A DNA stretch of 5,538 nucleotides, from NCBI GenBank assembly GCA_016763215.1, contig JAESUF010000080.1, positions 1-5,538 of the forward strand. Direction: 5' to 3'. The translations under genes were made by a program, and so were the position numbers. The notes under the pieces were generated by a model. The model was not told the origin of the DNA. It saw nothing but the letters and a program-made list of their open reading frames with translations, and did no database searches. This DNA comes from Flavobacteriaceae bacterium. GTDB lineage: Bacteria > Bacteroidota > Bacteroidia > Flavobacteriales > Flavobacteriaceae. Each line of letters starts with the position of its first letter. Positions within the stretch are counted from its first letter, which is position 1. This document shows, one piece after another, positions 5,236-5,538 of this stretch.

Positions 5236-5538
5236 TTAGTCCAAATTTAATTGTTTCATTACATTTTTAATTTTAAACATTCTCCCTTTGAATGTCCTAA
5301 TTTTAATTCCATGTTTGTCAGTCAGTATTAAAGATGGCAAAGCATTTGATTTATATTTTTCTTTAAATTTCTCGTAATTTTGATATACGTTACTATTCAT
5401 TACAAGTCCACCACCAGGAAGGTCTATCAAGAATACAATTAGATTTTTTTCAGCGTATTTTTGAAATTTAGGGTTGTCAATGACTTTTTTGTCCATTTTT
5501 TTACAAGGTGCACACCATTCACTTCCAGTCAGAATTAT
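5236..5538 (-). CDS. Thioredoxin-fold protein with WCAPC active site (5' end outside window)
   Basis: The minus-strand frame is open to the right edge, so the ATG at 5496 is internal and not the start. The 14 codons before it read IILTGSEWCAPCKK, a thioredoxin-type active site. Its two cysteines are encoded at 5512-5514 and 5503-5505. Numbering from the first visible codon, the redox motif is at 8-12, a long variable insert with LPGGGLVMNSNVYQNYEKF follows, and the cis-proline loop NALPSLIL has Pro at 68, followed by the usual TDKHG turn. The SGS/TGSEWCxPC form with this spacing resembles Thioredoxin_7 or DsbD-gamma-like proteins of Bacteroidota, often exported thiol-disulfide reductases. Whether it has a signal peptide lies off-window. 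At least 100 residues are visible and the fold is complete at the C-terminus. Confidence 0.88.
   Translation of the reverse strand: MILTGSEWCAPCKKMDKKVIDNPKFQKYAEKNLIVFLIDLPGGGLVMNSNVYQNYEKFKEKYKSNALPSLILTDKHGIKIRTFKGRMFKIKNVMKQLNLD

Overview
The window is AT-rich and has the look of an accessory stretch of a Bacteroidota genome, most likely a marine or environmental member of the Flavobacteriaceae. The reasons are the low GC, the absence of Shine-Dalgarno-like sites (starts are preceded only by A/T-rich runs), an ECF sigma factor followed by a four-helix membrane protein, a secreted MORN_2 repeat protein, and an interspersed inverted repeat with ends of the type ACAACGTGTATA. No genus can be named from the sequence.

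Layout. Positions 1-1170 (+) hold the C-terminal part of an alpha/beta hydrolase cut by the left edge. A complete inverted-repeat element (about 1206-1345) follows. Next is a translationally overlapping pair (+): an ECF sigma factor with a GTG start (1437-1931) and a four-helix membrane protein (1915-2568) that may be its regulator. Ten bases after its stop is a second copy of the left end of the same repeat (2579-2620). From there everything lies on the minus strand: a 30-codon coding remnant or tiny ORF (2600-2692), a 488-residue secreted protein made of 19 MORN_2-type repeats (2722-4188), 354 bases with no gene (4189-4542), a TfoX N-terminal-like small protein (4543-4851), an apparently frameshifted C-terminal remnant (4871-4982), a two-helix PLDNc-like membrane protein with a TTG start (4970-5188), and a thioredoxin-fold protein with a WCAPC active site that runs off the right edge (5236-5538).

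The genes do not form a recognisable pathway. The only clear functional unit is the sigma factor plus membrane protein. The rest are unrelated small genes, each with its own leader, some broken, and several have a related motif just past the stop codon. Together with the repeat copies and the 9-bp direct repeat TGTATACAA bounding the sigma unit, this suggests a region assembled from repeat-bounded gene units, in architecture resembling integron cassettes with attC-like sites. That is inference: no integrase is visible and the repeat does not match the attC core consensus exactly.
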